DNA from: Chara braunii
Lineage: Eukaryota > Streptophyta > Charophyceae > Charales > Characeae
DNA: 31,014 bases
Reading direction: 5' to 3'
Assembly (NCBI GenBank): GCA_003427395.1
Contig: BFEA01000381.1
Coordinates: forward strand, 1,465,332-1,496,345
Within the stretch, counting starts at the first letter, position 1; each line of letters starts with the position of its first letter. Below are positions 1 through 11,159 of this stretch, one piece after another. The position numbers and the translations under genes were made by a program. The notes beneath the pieces were generated by a model. The model saw nothing but the letters and a program-made list of their open reading frames with translations. It searched no databases and was not told the origin of the DNA.

Positions 1-2
1 GG

Positions 3-1463
3 ACTATCCCTAGGGCAAAGATAGGGGGAAATGGAGAAGGAGAAAGGGAGGAAGCAAGGAGAGATTTAGTATTAGATAATTTGTGGGTAAATCTGTTGAA
101 AATATGGAGACGTCTACCTTTACCGGATAGACCCTTTCCTACTAGATACGAGGAGATCCTTCGACAACCACTTTTCGGTAATAGATGGATCACGAACATC
201 AATGGATGTATATTTAATAGTTCTTCCCCTCCATGGAGTCAGTGGGTTAAGAGAGGGGTTACACGCATCAAAGACATATGGGATACCGGAACGAAAGATT
301 GGAAAACAGAGAATCAGTTGAGGCATCTCCTTCGATATGTCCATCATCTTAATACAAGCTTAGATCAGATAATTTTTTCTATCCCTTTAGCATGGGTATC
401 AGTCCTCAGGAAAGGACCCAGGTTCAAGGAAGGGGATTGGGTGGTAGGGGTCCAAACCACTGGACATCAGGTTTTAGGACAAGTGGTACATATGACACAA
501 CATAGGGCTATGGTGAGTATGTGTAAAACAAACAGAGATCATTTCTTGATTCATTCTCCTTCAGACCCAGTTCATATGTTTTCCTTGACACATCTGTACC
601 GAATCAGAGTCCTTTTCGTTTCTTCAATCAAAGGGTGGAAAGCCTTCCATCTGGAAATACCTATTATGGAACTTCCTTTTGATCCAGCGGAGTGGATATG
701 GCAAACCAGTAAGAGAGGACAACCCTGATCCTTACAATCACTAACAGTTAAAGCGACCTATCGTCTATTGAGGCCAAGAGTGAATATTTCTGCAATTCTC
801 TGGGAAAGATGGGCTAGAGACCTTAATTTGGATATAAACCTAATAAAAAACATAAAATTTTTTAATAAAATCAAACAGCGCCAAGCTAAATTCTCATCAT
901 TGCAGTGACAAATTGCTCATCGATGTTTGCCAACTAATGATTGGATCATAGACCGCTCATTTTTGGAACAGAAGGGGTTGACTCTTCCTTGGTGTAAATC
1001 ATGAATATCGAACTTTCCTAGTAGAAAATGTAGGGAAACTATTGAACATATATTTATGCAATGTCCTGGGTCGGTTCTACTATGGAGGAGATGGGACTAT
1101 GTTTGGAGGGAGATCACTGGGTTGGATTGGCTTTGGGAATAGAAAGTCATCTTGCTAGGACATTGGCGTTCACAAGATATCACACTGACTGCTTTTCAAT
1201 CTAATGTTTTTGAAGTTGGTAGAAAAGCGGTCGTTTGGGTTCTATGGTACAAACGGTATGTCCTGGAAAGCGAGAATGTAGTATTGGAGGGTTCCGAGAT
1301 TTCTGAACATATTGTTCATTTTATACAAATAGAAATCAGAGCCTACTGGCAGGGGCCATGTTCTAAATTATATAAATTACAAAAGAAAAAGGATATCCAA
1401 CTTTTAATTCAGGAATTTGTGGTGGACTGGCTGGGGGTTACAGGGGATAGGAGTCTTGGATAG
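3..1463 (+). pseudogene. LINE ORF2 C-terminal region (post-RT linker and zf-RVT domain), broken by nonsense codons
   Basis: One reading frame runs from the window edge to the stop at 1461-1463 without any frameshift, but is cut by stops at 726, 906, 1002 and 1140. The first part resembles the region after the RT thumb in plant LINEs: a W-x-KRGVTRIKDIWD block at 250-285 matches the same block (RGVLRISDIWD) in the LINE at 19877-20344. The segment 860-1090 resembles the reverse-transcriptase zinc-binding domain (zf-RVT): a KQRQAKF...Q.IAHRCLPTNDW block, then CRETIEHIFMQC with the H-x4-C half of the zinc site and a following LWRRW. Three of the four stops are TGA. Non-functional; family assignment is secure, subfamily unknown. 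Confidence 0.8.
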
Positions 1464-1891
1464 GTGGCATGGCCAGGGGGAGAAGGGTCGGAAATCTCCT
1501 TTAAAAGAGACTTCCAACTCAGCTTCAAGAACTGGTTCTCGCTACGACCAGGAGCCGCTCTCAGGGATCCTGGAGAATTTGCAGATCCTTTTTCTTCATC
1601 CCATCTATCATTGGTAGAAATACCACAGTCCTGTGATGTGATGTAAGATGTAACTGCTTGGTTTGGCATGATAGATTTGGCGGCTTTTATAGCTGAAGAG
1701 GCAGGTTATCTTTCTTTGTTATACATGAGAATTTTATGTTGGATGCATCTTTTGGATTCCGGGTCCCTTTGGGTCTCGTAAAAAGTTAAACTGGGTAAGG
1801 CTCCCAGACAGTGACAAATTCGGGTAGACTTTGAGGACCCCGGCCTCGTTCTCATCCTTTTAATATCAGCCTTGGGCACAGGGCCCGGTTT

Positions 1892-1909
1892 AAAAAAAAA
1901 AAAAAAAAA
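1892..1909 (+). repeat. Poly(A) tail of the first LINE
   Basis: Eighteen consecutive A's follow the 3' UTR of the first LINE. They mark its 3' end and its orientation. Confidence 0.8.
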
Positions 1910-2812
1910 GGATGGGATATTGGGGAGCTGAGAGAGGAGGGTAAGAAGGCGCACTTCGCTCTCAATCCGTCGTTGGACGAGATTAAGGTGAAGTGGTTAA
2001 AGGAACGGACTATTACAGTTATATTTCAAGAAGGCTCAAAGAATCTACCAAAGAATTTGAAGGAGGAAGTGATAAGAGCCTTTGAAGATATTTGGTTGGG
2101 TGAGAAGTGATTCGATGAAGTTCTTACTAGGGGACGAGAATGCATCGAATCCAGCAATGTGCTTTCATACGTGGCCAAAGACAAAGCGGTAACGGAATGG
2201 ATGTTGGAGGAGGGAGAAACGAGAGTGGCACTAAGAGGAAGAAGGCACTCTATTGTGTTTAAGTCGTAGATGACAAAGATGAAGATTCAAGACGCGAGAC
2301 GGGAAGAGGATAGACAATATTTTTGGATCACAGTCGTTGACGTGTCATTGGACGCTTACTGTTACCTCGAGGCGGCAGCTGAGAGCGCGATCGGACCAGT
2401 TCGTAAGGTTTACCCGCTGGAAAAGGATGCTCGCACTCCAAGACTTATTAACGTTCGATTGAACATCGTTATCGAAGCGTTACCAAGGTTGAAGGAGTCA
2501 TTTGAGTTTACTACTTTTCAAGGGCAGACCATCGAAGTTCAAATCGCGCACACAAGGACTCCGTGGTGTAGTAAATGTCGGGGATTCTTTCATCTGGAGG
2601 ATCAATGCCCCAGACGCCAACAAAGAAGGTCCCCAAAAACTACTCCTTCTCAGGCATCGTCAACAAGCAGCTCAAGACAACCCAACTCTCATCACTCCAG
2701 GGGCTCTTCTATGGCCGCTTCATCGAAACACTCCGTGACTCCGAAAGAGAATCCTCCAAAGCAGCCTCCTCGACCAGAAGAACTAAGGCGCCGTTGTATT
2801 CGGGAGTCTTAG
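1910..2812 (+). pseudogene. LINE ORF1 (gag-like RNA-binding protein with CCHC zinc knuckle), two internal stops
   Basis: A single frame is open from 1910 to the stop at 2810-2812 apart from TGA at 2108 and TAG at 2267. The part after the second stop has its own ATG at 2270 and encodes 180 residues. The N-terminal half resembles the DUF4283-type domain of plant LINE ORF1/gag proteins (EWMLEEGE, QYFWITVVDV, GPVRKVYPL). Residues about 98-111 of the 180-residue part (CSKCRGFFHLEDQC) are a perfect CX2CX4HX4C zinc knuckle. A Ser/Arg/Pro-rich tail follows. The domain order matches plant L1-clade ORF1; its role would be nucleic-acid chaperoning in the LINE RNP. The stops indicate it is dead. Confidence 0.75.
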
Positions 2813-3845
2813 AGGCAACGAAAGGTACTGGGCAAGGAGAAGTGAATATGCCATTGCAGTTGGCAGCAATAAGAGTAAATCCGATGTTTTCTTCAGCTGC
2901 TACTCGTGGTGGGGGTTCGCAAGTGCAAGGAGTGGTTATGGGAGAGGGGAGGCAAAGGGACGGGGAACCCCGCTCGAGAATCATGGAGGAAGATGGACGT
3001 AAAAAAGACGGCAAATCAAGGATAGCAGGCTCCTCAAGGGAAAGAGAACAGGATGGCGAAATCCGAAGAAGGGATAGTGTAACTCTCATGAAACTCCGAA
3101 GAAGATTGAGTGAGGATATGAGAGAATAAAAATACAAGAGGAAGTTGAGGGCGAATCTTCGTCAAATTCCGTACTTGCACGGCAAGAGAATGGGAAAGAG
3201 ATTGTGGAAGCCTCCACTTCGGCACGGATGCAGTTGAAGAGAAGACGCCAACCAACGTTGTCCAAAGCCAAAAACGATAATTGGAGGAAGTATCTCGTAC
3301 CCCTCCTCTTCACAGCCATCCAGGAAGGTATATTTGGTCTGGCATGGATGGTGTCTTAGTCGGAAACCGCGCTGCCCGCCCAACAAATCCCGGCTCCTCC
3401 AATGCCAATGGAGATTCTAACAATCACTCGCAGATTGTATTGATCGGAAATTGCGGTAAAATCTATACCTGACACCCCGGTCCCTAGATTCTTCGTTGAT
3501 CAAACCGGATTGAAAGTTAAACTGTACACTCCATTGCTGGATACACGTATGTCACAGGAGGGTCTTAGGAGTATGATGAGCATAAATTGAGTTTGTTTCC
3601 GTTGGACTGGCTGGCCAAGAAGGATAGTCAAAAGTTAGCTCAGATCTCTCTTTTGGGTAGTTTGAACGCCACATGTCTTGGGAGAATTTCTCAAAAAATT
3701 TCGAGGCTACGATCTTTAAACTCTGACTACTTTCCCTCCTTCCTAACTCAGAGGTGGGACACGGGATCTGTCGCAAGGTCAGGGGCTTACCCAAACCCTC
3801 TCCCTTCTGCCAATATCCAATCTCGGCCAGGCACTCAGCAGCAGA

Positions 3846-4730
3846 ATGATTAGTACCAAAATAGCGATCTGGAACTTGAGGGGTTTGGGGGATACGGGTG
3901 GCAAGAGTAAGAAACAATGGGTAAAGTCTTGGATACACGAGAATCGGATCCAAATTCTATGCATTCAGGAAACTAAATTAGATCAAAGTAAGATCGCAAA
4001 ATTAGGTGCGTGGTGGGATGACCCACAACTTTGGCCCTTTGGGCTCCGGCGGAGGAAACACGGGGGGGGTGTTGCGATGCTGGTGCATAGGAATTTGGAT
4101 GCGGTAATTGTTGACTACGACTTTGACCAGAGTGGGAAATGGGCGTGGATTAAATTTGAATCTGCAAACGTGGAATGGGCAGTAGCCACCGTATATGCCC
4201 CGGCGGAGAAATCTGAACGGGTAGTGTTCTTGGTTTCTTTGTTGGACTTCCTACCGGACGTGGAGAATCTCATCTTAGCGGGCGATTGGAACTCCTCTCT
4301 ATATGACGCTAACCCCTTATTCCAGGATGCTAAGGTTGGCAAGGACGTTGATCTCATGTTGAATCTCGTTGTAAGCCTGAATTTGGTGGATGTGTTTCGT
4401 AAAGGATATCCAGACGACCCAGGTTATACCTGGTATTCGGAGCAAACCACGACAAGGAGAAGGGTAACAGCAAGAAGACTGGGCTATTTTTTGACGATAG
4501 AGCAAGTAGGTAGCAACGTGATTAGCGTCACGGTACAGCCTAGCTCTTTGTCTAACCACAACCCTGTTGTATTACAGCTTGTTGGAGGTAATGGACCAGA
4601 AAGAGGAAGGGGTCTCTTCAGACTAAATAAGGCACTAATCAGGGACTCAGGAGTAAGGTCGTGGATAACGACCCAGTTTAACAAATGGCTACAGAAGAAG
4701 CATAAGTTTGCTTCAGAGGAAATCTGGTAG
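3846..4730 (+). pseudogene. LINE ORF2 N-terminal APE-type endonuclease, truncated, active site eroded
   Basis: An open frame of 294 residues starts at ATG 3846. It carries the exonuclease-endonuclease-phosphatase fold motifs in order: WNLRG (Asn10), IQETK (Glu42), VYAPA (Tyr117), GDWN (Asp147, Asn149), YTW (194-196), RRLGYFL (210-216) and SNHNPV (236-241). In the family the last two are normally R-(L/I)-D-Y-F and S-D-H; here the Asp is Gly213 and Asn237, while His238 remains. In a live LINE this domain nicks target DNA to prime reverse transcription. The frame stops (TAG) at 4728 just past the domain and the RT is missing. Confidence 0.85.
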
Positions 4731-4970
4731 GTACTAGGTAGTGAAAAGAAAGATATGTTCCATGACATGGCAGAACGCAAGTTAAAAGAAAGATATGTGA
4801 GATGAGAGAAAAATATATGGCCGTCCCCCGATGAGGAGAAGGCAACTTTCATAAAAAAAATAAAAAAAAGACATTATTGAATACCTCCTTCAAAATGATG
4901 CAGCATGGCCCCTTCAAATATATGGTTGTCCTGTACGCGCAAGCATGACACGCCCCCAAAATTTAAAAAA

Positions 4971-5048
4971 ATCGCAAAATGAGAGGCCAGATCCAGTCGT
5001 CCGTTTACGATCTGGCCGCTCACTTCGCTATTTCGCAATTTTGCGATC
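4971..5048. repeat. Foldback (imperfect inverted repeat) with repeated TTGCGAT units
   Basis: Inner arms 4980-4993 and 5009-5022 pair over 14 positions with one mismatch (TGAGaGGCCAGATC). Outer arms atcgcaaaat (4971-4980) and attttgcgat (about 5039-5048) also pair. TTGCGAT/TCGCAA units are repeated through 5028-5060. The stretch could be a small MITE remnant or a cruciform; no coding is seen. Confidence 0.55.
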
Positions 5049-5386
5049 TTGCGATTTTGCGGGCCTTGTGTGAGTACTTCGGGCCCTAAGCGAGGCTGAT
5101 TGATGCACTGTAACCGCGCGGGGCGCGGGGGCGCAGTCAGGGGGTAGGAGATTGTAGCCTTGGGGGCTGCGGGAATGACCATGCGAGGCAGCTCCCTCAG
5201 TACACAATATACTACATGCATGTAGACAATATTTCGACCAGGTGCATTAGGATGAGTCCAATAAAAACGAAGAATTTTTTTGATGCCCGCCCGTCGATCG
5301 ATTCGATTCAATTTTTTTTTATTTTTTTTTTTGATGCCCCCCCGCTCTCCATTTTGCTTTGCACTCAACCCAACAAAGCGAACCAG
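5049..5386. other. Non-coding stretch, nothing recognised
   Basis: The stretch contains T-rich runs at 5274-5282 and 5310-5332 and a GC-rich patch at 5115-5135. An open frame crosses it on the minus strand but has no recognisable domain and is partly made of the repeat at 5387-5705. Confidence 0.5.
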
Positions 5387-5705
5387 AAACTGGAAAAGGA
5401 TTGAGTCGTCACGACTTTCATGACCCCTCGCTGCCCATTTTCCACCCGTCCCCAAACCATTTTTCATCACCCAAAAAGGAAACCGGGTCGCCTTCACAAC
5501 AAACCCGAACGACCGAATGAAACGACCACTAGACATCCAATACCCAAAGCCTACCACGACCACTCGCACTACCGGTCCGTCTCCTAGCCGTGACTGCACC
5601 CTTTGCACTTTTCCCCAAACCCCGAAAAGACCCCGACAAACCTCATTGAACGTCGATGACATTTCCCAAAAAAGAAACCCCACAAAACGACAAAAGAACA
5701 ATCGC
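5387..5705 (+). repeat. Long direct repeat, copy 1
   Basis: The segment from aactggaaaaggattg to aaagaacaatcgc recurs at 10542-10870 in the same orientation with scattered substitutions and small indels; by eye roughly nine in ten bases match. No coding is shared convincingly. The copies lie about 5.15 kb apart. Confidence 0.85.
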
Positions 5706-7000
5706 TGCTGTGATGTGTGTGTCGGCGGCTGCTGTCCTTGGAGGCGTGGGAATAGACCACGCCGGATTTGTTAGCCATGCCTGTCCCGGCCCCCTCTCCC
5801 CTCCTCCCCACCCGCTGCCTGACTCACCCCCCCCCAACCCCCCCCCCCCCCCCCTCCCCCTTCACTACCAGTCTCACCACTACCAAGCACCCCCCGACCC
5901 CAACGAGTCAACGACAACGACAACAACAAACGGCAAAGACATCATTGTTACAGATATACCGTACGGACAGCCAAACAACCACGCATCATATCGTACGGAC
6001 AGCCAGACCGACGCAATGTTCGCCAAAACGCAATAAATACTTGCGCAAGAAAGGGAAAGTGAGAACAACAGGGGAACTACTCAACCCTCAATCAACGAGA
6101 ACAACATGACTCCAACAAGAATGCAGAGGGCATTCAACCAGAATTTCAAATATGAAAGTCGAACAACACTATGGACAACACCAGACACCTTCCTTCACCA
6201 CCATAGAGAGACAAGTACGAATAAAACTCAGCCTCTGAATCCATTTTTTTTTTATCGTAGGGTACTGGTCAGTCCATATATCAATCAATTGTAAAGACAT
6301 TGCGACGTAATCCAGAAGAGAAAATACTCGCACAACTCATAAACAATTTCCTTCAACACGAGAGGGAGAGAGAGAAAGAAAGAAGACACTTCAGCAGCTT
6401 GATCATGCATATAACTAAGGGACCGATCCGCGACTCAGGTTTAGTGAGCCAGCGCGACGTTGATCCCAGGCGCCTCGTTTCTCGAGGCCGCCTCGTGGTT
6501 TGGCTGCTAATGTCGGGCAGCATAAGGCAGATGGCATGCGCAGTGCACTCAAAGCTACAAATCTAAACACTCTTGCATTCTCGGACAAAATCCCGACGAC
6601 AATCGTCTCATCAATGCCAAAGAGACGCGCATTTTCATACATTCATTCATTGTGGAAGATGCGAAAAATGAGCCATGCACAGGAAAAGATGGATTGCTTG
6701 CACAGTACACACGCATCCACCGTTCAGAAGACAAGAAGACGGGGTCCTTGCGCGGGAGGATTACCTTGGAAACTAATGGAAGAGTTTCGGAAGAAGTTCT
6801 TTCACGCAAGGAAAGCATACAGATTCATGCTCATCCAGAGGAGCGAAAGAGAGAGAAGGAGAGAAGCATCGAGACACATCATTATTCAAAGATAGAGGAG
6901 AAGGGGACGAAGAGGGGGGGGGAGAGTCGAGATAGGAGATGTCGCAACCCAAAATAAGGAAATTCAGCGTTGTCAGAGAGAAAGATCCGCAACAACAAAG
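5706..7000. other. Gene-free stretch: C-rich tract and purine-rich DNA
   Basis: A poly-C dominated tract lies at 5828-5862 (potential G-quadruplex or i-motif on the two strands). AG-rich runs lie at 6361-6390 and 6840-6925. The short open frames here (for example 5656-6036, 6500-6895) have low-complexity translations and no recognisable domain. I call no gene. Confidence 0.5.
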
Positions 7001-8400
7001 GCGCATTCACGGTTAATTCCAATATGGTCCCGGGCAAATAACTCACTCAACTCCAATCACCTATCCTCATACCCGCACCGACGATCCCGGTCGCCGTGTG
7101 CTAACTCCAACGACTGCGATCGTCACCCCGTTGTCGTAGACTCGACACGGTTCGCCCAGATCCCACAGTCCGTTGTGGCGATCCAGCGCGCAACCGGCCA
7201 GCCTATCGTCAGCCTGACAGGACTTTCCGACTTGCACCAAACACTCTGCCTGGCCACTGCTTCCCGGAAGCTGGCTTGAGAGTCGAGAACGTAAGAGAGA
7301 TTTGCGAACGCACTTGCGGGTTTTATAGTTGCGACAGAGGAGTTAGAAGTGGGAGAAAGCTACGGGAAAGCTGAGGTGTAAGAGGAGAAGCAGGAGGAGA
7401 AGACTTTGAGACGACTGCTATACGAACGTCATGTTTATCCCTCGAAACTCAAGGTTCAACCAATCAGATTCGCAGCGCAATAGGAAGGTCCTATTGATCC
7501 ACGCACCTGATTGGCGAGCGGGAGTTATCGATGGATCGACCGGGCGTCGTGCGCCAGACTCATAGGGTGAGGGGAGAAAAGGCGCGAGAAGTGGCGCAAG
7601 GCGGGTCCAAGATTCAGATGATCAAGAAAGGAAAAGGGGCGCGCAGAGAGCAAGGGGGGAGAGGGAGAGAGAGAAAGAAAACAGTTACGGGGCGAGAGAA
7701 GGAGGAGGGAGAAGGGGAAAGGAGCGCGGGAGGGAGCGATGCGGGGGACAGAGAGGAGAAAGCTTTGCACGCGCAGCGCCGTCAACAAAAAGAGAGAAAA
7801 AGGCACCGAAACAGTTACAGCCTAATTCAAAATTGAAATCACCATATCCGCGCGCGAAAGAGTGACGCGGTAAAAGAAAATCCTATGCCTAGTCGTATTC
7901 GCACAAAATTCCGAGAGTTTCCCCCGACGCGACCAACAACATTCACACACACGAAAAGGACACGTCGATGTTCTGCTTATCCCGGAATTCGCAACTGTCG
8001 AGCCGAATTCCCAGTGCGCTCGCTAAGGCGCACGTAATTTCCTATGTATTTTCCGAATTGCAGAAAGGAAAAGCAGAACCCGGGAGTCGAAAAAGCTTTC
8101 CGAAAGATGGGAGCCAAGAACGCGGTACCCAAAATCAAGAAAACGAAACGGGGTTTTTATGGGGTTAGTATGATACAAGCAAAAAAAGGGGTACGAAAGA
8201 TAGCACGGGTTCGGGAAGTGGTTCGTCACATGGGGCTCGTTTAAAAAAAGATCCAGGAAACAAAATCGTTTTGTACCAGGCATTAACCTTCTTTCCCCCA
8301 TCTGGTCATCTTCTTATGTCAATGAAACGACATCGTCGTTGTGCCCAACAATGAATCTGTCCCCCTCTCGTAAACTTTTTACAAACACTCTTACAGAATG
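7001..8400. other. Gene-free stretch, possible promoter-like CCAAT pair
   Basis: GC-moderate sequence changes to a purine-rich block at 7560-7800, whose translations are strings of charged residues. A CCAAT motif near 7458 and an inverted one near 7510 could be promoter elements, but no gene can be attached on either side. Nothing else is recognised. Confidence 0.35.
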
Positions 8401-8802
8401 TCATGCAAACAATCAAAATTGTGGACTCTCAACGAATCCAATTATCTACCGGACGCTCCCTCATGCACTGACCACGAAAAAAATCTTAACTACACACAAA
8501 GACCGCCTTTGGATCTAATCGGTAACTCAAGACTGCCTCTGGATCTAACCAGCAATCTGCCTTCAGCTGCTGACGTCTCCATCTAGTAAGAGATCTTGTC
8601 GGGGTCGCTCGACGCCCGTACGAGCAACCGGCAACGTCCAGCTGAGTCTATCAGCAGCAAACCTCTTGAACCGGGAAATCTTCCATTCAAAAAACGTCAC
8701 GTCCTTTTTCCCCAACGTTCCCAGCAAACGGCCTTGCAGGGTATGCTGGCATTTTCTCTACCTCTTTGTCGTATCCCTCGACTCCTACCCCATCCGTACA
8801 TC

Positions 8803-9010
8803 CGTACACAAGCCAGCACGGTCCAGATAAGCCCATCATCAGCGGCACATCTCCCTCATTCTCGGTGCACTGCGTGTAAGGTGGACATCCAGTTCTCATA
8901 CCACACCACCCGTACACAAGCCATCACAGTGCAGCTAACCCCATCACCGGCACATCTCCCTCGTTCTCGGTACTGCCTGTAAGGTGAACGTCCTGCTCTT
9001 ATACCAACCC
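8803..9010 (+). repeat. Tandem duplication, ~108-bp and ~100-bp copies
   Basis: The unit beginning cgtacacaagcca occurs at 8803 and again at 8911. Both copies contain ggcacatctccctc, ttctcggt and gtaaggtg in the same order. Copy 2 is shorter through small deletions. A smaller internal duplication (ctctggatctaa-type) lies just upstream at 8505-8560. Confidence 0.75.
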
Positions 9011-9337
9011 AGAGCATACATCCACCAGCAACTCATGAAAAGCCGCGCTGGCCTTCTATCTACTTTTCTCAGTAATACCGGCCTACCAGCCGTCGTCGGC
9101 CTGCTTTTTCATGTTTTCAATGATCCTTCCGCAAAACAGTTCGTATTACCATGTACAAATTTATTGTCATGTACAAGCTATATCTAACACGACCAACAAC
9201 CCGCATACGTGTTCCTCACAGGGATGCTGGACCCGTTTTCCAGCAGGTGCTGCTCCCCACCAATAGATGGAGCCTCCCCGACAGTACTAGTGGTGCCTGC
9301 ATCAGCACCCCTAGCACTAGCTTGGGCAGTTTCTTTC

Positions 9338-9890
9338 AAAAAAAAAAAAAAAAAAAGAAAAGGAGGGATGTATGTCGCTCCAGCTAGTCTGAGTTCGCCT
9401 AACCTTGGGTAAGCTAGGGGCAGGACGGTAGGATGTGTCCGCGGGCGCTGGCCTGCCTTGCTAAGGTAATCCTACTGGGTAGACTCTCTGAATTGGGCCT
9501 GCAGAAGATTGCATGAGCCTGGCGTCCGAAGTTCCCGTACGGCAAGGTTTGTCCGCTTCCGCTTCCATCAGGGCTGGGAGGTTGGCCCAGCCTTGGTGCT
9601 TGTCACTGCTGTCTGCTCCAAGTTGCCCTCTATACTGGTAGGGAGATGGTCCTGAGTGCTGGTCACAGTGAGGTAGGATAGTAGTGACAGGGGGTTCGCT
9701 GGGAGTACTAACGTTGGGATGGGTAGGGTAGGTGGCCTATCCTGTCAGGACATCCATTGGCTGCCGCTACCAGGAATCACCGCGGGTCTGGTCCTTGGCC
9801 TCTAAAACACCCTAAGAAAAATAAAAAAAATAATAAAAAGGAAAGAAAAATAAAAAAAAGGAAAGAAAAAAAAAGAAAAAGTTTAAAAAT
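9338..9890 (+). mobile_element. Unclassified retroposed-looking segment between A-tract and A-rich tail
   Basis: Nineteen A's at 9338-9356 are followed by about 455 bp of non-coding, GC-balanced sequence and then an A-rich tail at 9815-9890. Both ends look like reverse-transcription tails. No RT, tRNA-like A/B boxes or target-site duplication were identified, so this could be a SINE, a LINE 3' UTR fragment or two separate tails. One N lies at 9917. Confidence 0.35.
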
Positions 9891-9955
9891 GAATAGCAAG
9901 CTACTGAGGCCTTGTCNTACCACCTCATGCCTGGCCAGAGGTACAGTCAGATGCA

Positions 9956-10039
9956 TTGTGGACAGGGCTTCCTGAGAATGCCTTGAAAAGAAGGGGATTG
10001 TGGACAGGGCTGCGTGAGAATACCTTGAAAAGAAGGGGG
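9956..10039 (+). repeat. 42-bp tandem duplication
   Basis: Copies 9956-9997 and 9998-10039 both run ttgtggacagggct...gagaat.ccttgaaaagaagggg with only a few substitutions. Confidence 0.85.
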
Positions 10040-10101
10040 CTGACAAAGCAATAGGCGTCCTCCCACTACTCTCGAGATGCTCAAAAGACACAAATCATGG
10101 C

Positions 10102-10330
10102 CGTGTATCTTTCCATGTTCTAGTGGAAAATTGATTCTCATTTTGCACGAGGCCCATAGATTGCTCCCCCCGCCTCTCACGCGGAGTTACGTGAGAAACA
10201 GAAGACATTCTTCTTCCGAAAAAAAAAAAAACAAAAAAAAAAAAACAAAGGCAAAATGCCATTTCGACCTTTGAACTACTTGACGTGTATCTACCCATGT
10301 TCTACAGGACTATTCATTCTCATTTTGCAC
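10102..10330 (+). repeat. Pair of ~48-bp direct repeats
   Basis: Copies 10102-10149 and 10284-10330 share cgtgtatct..ccatgttcta and ttctcattttgcac in order. They are separated by 134 bp that includes an A-rich tract at 10219-10247. Confidence 0.75.
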
Positions 10331-10541
10331 ATTCGGTGAGTCGTGGAGCGAGGCCCTAGATCTCGATAGCTCTTTTTTTGCCTTTTTTTTTAGTAAGCCC
10401 TGCCAACAAGGCAGGGCACTCCCTTCTCGTTTTTCAATACTTCATAGCAGTAAACAGATGAATGTTTCCCATATTTCTTGGGAGATGCAGTTCAAACTGA
10501 AAAAAAAAGCAAAAGCAGAAACGCCCCAGGCCAAGGACACG

Positions 10542-10870
10542 AACTGGAAAAGGATTGCGTCGTCACGACTTTCATGACCCCCCGCTGCCCATTTTCCACC
10601 CGTCCCCAAACCATTTCTCATCACCCAAAAAGGAAACTGAGTCGCCGTCCACAACAAACCCGAATGACAGAATGAAACTACCACTAGACGTACAATACCC
10701 GAAGCCTATAATACCCGAAGCCTACCACGACCACTCGCTATCCTAGCGACGACCGCACCCTTTGCACTTTTCCCTACACCCCGAAAAGACCCGGACAAAC
10801 CTCAGTGAACTTGAACATCCACGACATTTCCCAAAAAAGAAACCCCACAAAACGACAAAAGAACAATCGC
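10542..10870 (+). repeat. Long direct repeat, copy 2
   Basis: Partner of 5387-5705 in the same orientation. It contains a short extra duplication (aatacccgaagccta, twice near 10695-10725) absent from copy 1. The copy divergence argues against a recent event. Confidence 0.85.
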
Positions 10871-11159
10871 CGTAAGCGCAGCCTCTGGCTGCGAACAGAT
10901 GCGTGTACTTCGGGACATCCGTTAAAATTGGAATGATACAGAGAGACAAGACTAGCATGGCCCGTGCGCGAGGACGAGAAATGGTGCACACACGCGGCTG
11001 TTAGCGAACACCTTATAGGCTCGTCCCCAAGGACTCGGGTGAACCGAGTAGTAATGGCAAGGGCTACCCCTTTTCCCTTTTCTTTTTTTTTCTTCGTTGT
11101 TGTTTTTTACCTTTTTTAGAAAGGAGGAGAAAATGCGTGTGGACAAAAACAAAAACAAA

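Larger units (their letters stand above)
1..1909 (+). mobile_element. LINE (non-LTR retrotransposon) remnant, 3' portion with poly(A)
   Basis: The element runs off the left edge of the window and ends in 18 A's at 1892-1909. It contains the C-terminal part of an ORF2 polyprotein (3-1463), then about 430 bp of non-coding 3' UTR. The 5' half (endonuclease and RT palm) lies outside the window. Directly after the poly(A) another LINE reading frame begins, so two LINEs are joined head to tail. No target-site duplication could be assigned. Confidence 0.85.
1910..4925 (+). mobile_element. Second LINE remnant with ORF1 and the start of ORF2
   Basis: The sequence starts in an open gag-like frame immediately after the poly(A) of the preceding LINE, so its 5' end is truncated or interrupted there. 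Order: ORF1 with zinc knuckle (1910-2812), a disordered arginine/serine-rich stretch (about 2740-3330), then ORF2 beginning with an endonuclease (3846-4730). LINE-like coding continues through stops at 4728 and 4803. After a slip in an A-rich tract at 4852-4871 it can be followed in another frame (IIEYLLQNDAAW) to roughly 4910-4925, where it ends without a poly(A). The RT domain is missing. Confidence 0.82.

Noticed and set aside
4874-5701. 275-codon open frame on the minus strand
   Set aside because: No domain; part of it is the 0.32-kb repeat that recurs at 10542-10870, where the frame is different and broken.
5391-10865. LTR retrotransposon with LTRs at 5391-5700 and 10545-10865
   Set aside because: TG...CA limits can be drawn, but similarity runs past them on both sides, no primer-binding site or polypurine tract is visible and there is no gag-pol inside.
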